From Flavobacteriales bacterium (GTDB lineage: Bacteria > Bacteroidota > Bacteroidia > Flavobacteriales_D > Cryomorphaceae): DNA of 8,334 nucleotides. This document shows positions 6,525 to 8,334 of this stretch, in pieces (the stretch's first letter is position 1; each line of letters begins with the position of its first letter). Made by a program: the position numbers and the translations under genes. The notes under the pieces were generated by a model that did not search any database, was not told the DNA's origin, and saw nothing but the letters and a program-made list of their open reading frames with translations. The stretch lies in NCBI GenBank assembly GCA_020200995.1, contig JAIVHQ010000036.1, positions 1-8,334 of the forward strand. The letters are read 5' to 3'.

Positions 6525-7544
6525 ATGGTAGAAATGGAAGTAAGTAAAAAAAAGGCATTTCGTTGTATGATGATTCAAAATAGTTTTATAAACTGCGACT
6601 ATTTTACGGAAAACATCAATGCAGGTATTTCAGGAATTCAATTTGTTCTCACAGAAGATTTTGAAGAAGCACAGTCTTTGATTTCCGAAGGAAGAGAATT
6701 TGACGCGATTGCGATAGATTTATCTGACGATCAAATGAAGTGGAATGATATAAAATTTCAAATAAATATTTTATCGGAGCAAGCTCCTCTGGTTGTACTC
6801 ACCTCGGAAAGGCATTACTGTAAAGTTTCGGAAGTACTTCCTTCAGGAGCGGCGGGCTGTCTGATTAAAAAGACTGCAACGCCCGGTGAGTTCCATAATG
6901 CCATATTGTGCACAGAGAAACTCAGCAGGCTTCAGGCGGCAAAGTGTGCCTCTGAGTTGCGTTTCAAACAACTATTTAACAGCTATCCGACAATGATATT
7001 CATCTGTGATCCCGAGACCGGCAAGTTTCTTGATGTCAATGAATCCGCAATAGATCAGCTTGGATACAGCTACAAAGATTTCTTGTCAAAGAAGCTAAGA
7101 GATTTGAGTTCCTCCCTGCGGGGGAAGGCATTACTATTGAGGGAGTGGAGATCGCGAGACGAAAACCCGGAGAGCATTACTCAAATTAAAAAGTTTAAAG
7201 CAAAAAATGGTGAAATTCTCGACCTGCAAGTAGTATTCTTGCCTTTTAGCATAGGGGGTAAAGATGTAGATATGTTGCTGGCCACGAATATTTCGTCAAA
7301 GATTAAGCAGGGCCGGATCATCGAAATGCAGAATGAGCGGTTTGACAATATTGCATGGACGCAATCGCATATTGTCCGGGCACCCGTTGCCCGTCTAATG
7401 GCCTTAATTAACATCTTCAAAAACGGTTTGATTGAGGAAGCCGAACGGGAGTTGATTTTGGATAATATCTATGCGGCAGCTGAAGAGGTTGACGAAATTG
7501 TAAGGGGAATTGCTTTGGCATCACAGAACGCAAGAGAAAATTAA
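6525..7544 (+). CDS. Degenerate receiver-PAS-DHp protein lacking a kinase ATPase domain
   Basis: This 339-residue protein has three visible parts. Residues about 10-130 follow a receiver fold pattern (FDAIAIDLSDD with D65, VVLTS with T93, GCLIKK with K115/K116), but the first strand, FRCMMIQNS, lacks the acidic pair that binds Mg2+. Residues about 142-258 are a PAS domain (FKQLFNSYPTMIFICD, then FLDVNESAIDQLGYS). Residues about 262-335 are a histidine dimerisation/phosphoacceptor helical pair with SHIVRAPVARLM, where H282 is the expected phospho-site; this H-box is common in Bacteroidota kinases. The protein stops there, with no N, G1 or G2 box, so no ATP-binding domain. The next gene, a lone receiver, starts 5 nt later, which suggests a dedicated phosphotransfer pair. 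The ATG at 6525 was chosen because the receiver-like fold begins soon after; ATG 6534 in the same frame is an alternative. Domain calls come from motif reading only. Confidence 0.85.
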   Translation: MVEMEVSKKKAFRCMMIQNSFINCDYFTENINAGISGIQFVLTEDFEEAQSLISEGREFDAIAIDLSDDQMKWNDIKFQINILSEQAPLVVLTSERHYCKVSEVLPSGAAGCLIKKTATPGEFHNAILCTEKLSRLQAAKCASELRFKQLFNSYPTMIFICDPETGKFLDVNESAIDQLGYSYKDFLSKKLRDLSSSLRGKALLLREWRSRDENPESITQIKKFKAKNGEILDLQVVFLPFSIGGKDVDMLLATNISSKIKQGRIIEMQNERFDNIAWTQSHIVRAPVARLMALINIFKNGLIEEAERELILDNIYAAAEEVDEIVRGIALASQNAREN

Positions 7545-7549
7545 GCCTC

Positions 7550-7981
7550 ATGAGATTCATGAAAACACGCATCTTATTGGTTGATGATGATCCTGTTTAC
7601 ACCATGATCATGCGTAAATCATTACAAATGCAAAATATTTCAGCACATTGTGAAAGCTTTGACAACGGCCTTTCGGCTGTTGAATATTTTCGGGAACGCT
7701 ATAACGAGGACGAACTGAATTTGATTTTCTTGGACATTAATATGCCTATACTTGACGGCTGGGGGTTTCTTGATCGCATTGAAAATTTTGCATCTCCTGA
7801 AAACGTAGGTGTGATTGTCGTATCCTCCTCCGTAAATGAGAAAGATGTGCAGCGCTCAAAGAGCAGCCGCTTGGTCATTGACTTTTTAATCAAACCTGTT
7901 TTGAGGGAGCATCTTGAGATGCTCAGCGTAAAGATTAATAGTAGGTACAGCACAACCCTGTTTAAAACACGGCGGGACTGA
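7550..7981 (+). CDS. Single-domain (CheY-like) response regulator
   Basis: This 143-residue protein is a receiver with no output domain. It has the acidic cluster D12-D14, phosphoacceptor D62 in FLDINMP, the serine cluster S92-S94 at the Thr/Ser position, and K115 followed by Pro, so the active site is complete. The first ATG gives MRFMKTRILLVDDD; the ATG at 7559 gives MKTRILLVDDD, which is closer to the usual start of such proteins, and either is possible. It begins 5 nt after the stop of the ATPase-less phosphoacceptor protein, so the two are almost certainly co-transcribed and likely partners. The role may be a phosphate sink, a shuttle to an Hpt domain, or an effector acting by protein contact; the sequence does not decide. 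Confidence 0.92.
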   Translation: MRFMKTRILLVDDDPVYTMIMRKSLQMQNISAHCESFDNGLSAVEYFRERYNEDELNLIFLDINMPILDGWGFLDRIENFASPENVGVIVVSSSVNEKDVQRSKSSRLVIDFLIKPVLREHLEMLSVKINSRYSTTLFKTRRD

Positions 7982-8023
7982 GAAAATTCGACCTACCAAC
8001 ATATTGTTAGGGCATCAGCACAT

Positions 8024-8049
8024 TCGGCATTTTCTGAAAATCCTGCCGA
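8024..8049. terminator. Hairpin between convergent genes, possible shared terminator
   Basis: TCGGCA (8024-8029) pairs with TGCCGA (8044-8049), and inside it TTTTC pairs with GAAAA (8030-8040), with a 3-nt bulge. It sits between the end of the single-domain regulator and the end of the antitoxin gene, where a bidirectional terminator would be expected. Neither side has a strong T-run, so efficiency is doubtful. Confidence 0.35.
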
Positions 8050-8104
8050 TTAATCAGTGAAATCTTTAAATCCCGCGATGTTTTTCTAATCAAGCCAGTC
8101 TAAC

Positions 8105-8334
8105 TCAAGCTGCATTCCCATGAAGCGGCTTAATCCCATTGAGTTCTTCCCCGCTTTGCTTTACACCTTCCTCCAGATCGTAATCATCCTGCAAGCCCAG
8201 CCAAAATTTGGCACTCGTGCCGAAGTATTTCGAAAATCGCAAGGCCGTGTCGGCGGTAATTCTTCTCCTGCCTTTGATGATCTCCGAAATCCGCGTTTGT
8301 GGGATAAAAGTTTCCTTTGCCAGGCGGTAGGCGG
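8105..8334 (-). CDS. higA: HigA-family antitoxin (XRE helix-turn-helix), N-terminus cut off by window edge
   Basis: The last 75 codons of this gene are visible, entering from the right edge and ending at TGA (8105-8107). The visible residues run AYRLAKETFIPQTRISEIIKG, then RRRITADTALRFSKYFGTSAKFWLGLQDDYDLEE, which is the characteristic helix-turn-helix and C-terminal helix of HigA antidotes; the ITADTALR and FWLxLQxxYDL signatures are clear. The family is typically about 95-105 residues, so roughly 25 N-terminal residues are missing. HigA proteins neutralise the HigB mRNA-cleaving toxin and repress their own operon. In most such loci the toxin gene lies upstream of higA, which would place it beyond the right end of this window, so its presence cannot be judged. 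The gene converges on the signalling cluster and is probably functionally separate from it. Confidence 0.85.
   Translation of the reverse strand, partial: AYRLAKETFIPQTRISEIIKGRRRITADTALRFSKYFGTSAKFWLGLQDDYDLEEGVKQSGEELNGIKPLHGNAA

Noticed and set aside
7545..7981. A frameshifted ATPase domain continuing the phosphoacceptor protein
   Set aside because: The downstream DNA encodes a complete single-domain receiver starting 5 nt after the stop; no N, G1 or G2 box is visible in the other frames.
1..8334. tRNA or rRNA genes, CRISPR arrays, insertion sequences, phage genes
   Set aside because: No cloverleaf-like segments, direct-repeat arrays, transposase motifs or terminal repeats were seen; the single toxin-antitoxin remnant at the right edge does not by itself indicate a mobile element.

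Overview
The window looks like chromosomal DNA from a Bacteroidota bacterium (Cytophaga/Sphingobacteria-like). This is inferred from three things: a dimerisation/phosphoacceptor motif of the SHIVRAP type, start codons mostly without strong Shine-Dalgarno sequences, and promoter-like TAnnTTTG elements. No phylogenetic marker gene is present, so the placement stays an inference.

Layout. Positions 1-420 (minus strand) hold the N-terminal part of an SBF-like (YfeH-type) sodium/solute transporter that runs off the left edge. Positions 421-758 are a divergent non-coding region. It has a TAnnTTTG element facing the transporter and, facing the other way, three palindromes whose centres are exactly 23 bp apart, followed by a candidate promoter. 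Positions 759-6297 form a tight plus-strand cluster: a sigma54-dependent NtrC-type response regulator, two small overlapping reading frames of unknown function, and a 1204-residue hybrid histidine kinase with receiver and Hpt domains. The junctions are a 3-nt gap, a 16-nt overlap and an ATGA overlap. Positions 6298-6524 are non-coding and rich in inverted repeats. Positions 6525-7981 form a second signalling pair: a protein with a degenerate receiver, a PAS domain and a histidine phosphoacceptor helix but no ATPase domain, then a single-domain response regulator 5 nt downstream. After a short hairpin-bearing convergent spacer, a HigA-family antitoxin gene enters on the minus strand at 8105 and runs off the right edge.

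How the parts may work together (inference). The hybrid kinase has every site for a His717-Asp1005-His1150 phosphorelay, and the obvious final acceptor is Asp56 of the neighbouring sigma54 activator. The kinase appears cytosolic, with three PAS domains, one clear GAF domain and one possible GAF-like domain, so the cue is probably a small intracellular molecule or redox state. The second pair cannot phosphorylate itself by any ATP-binding domain visible here. It may shuttle phosphate between His282 and Asp62 of its partner, or be phosphorylated by another kinase such as the hybrid kinase upstream.

The items most worth following up are the ATPase-less phosphoacceptor protein, the two unknown genes inside the two-component operon, and the evenly spaced palindromes upstream of the activator gene.
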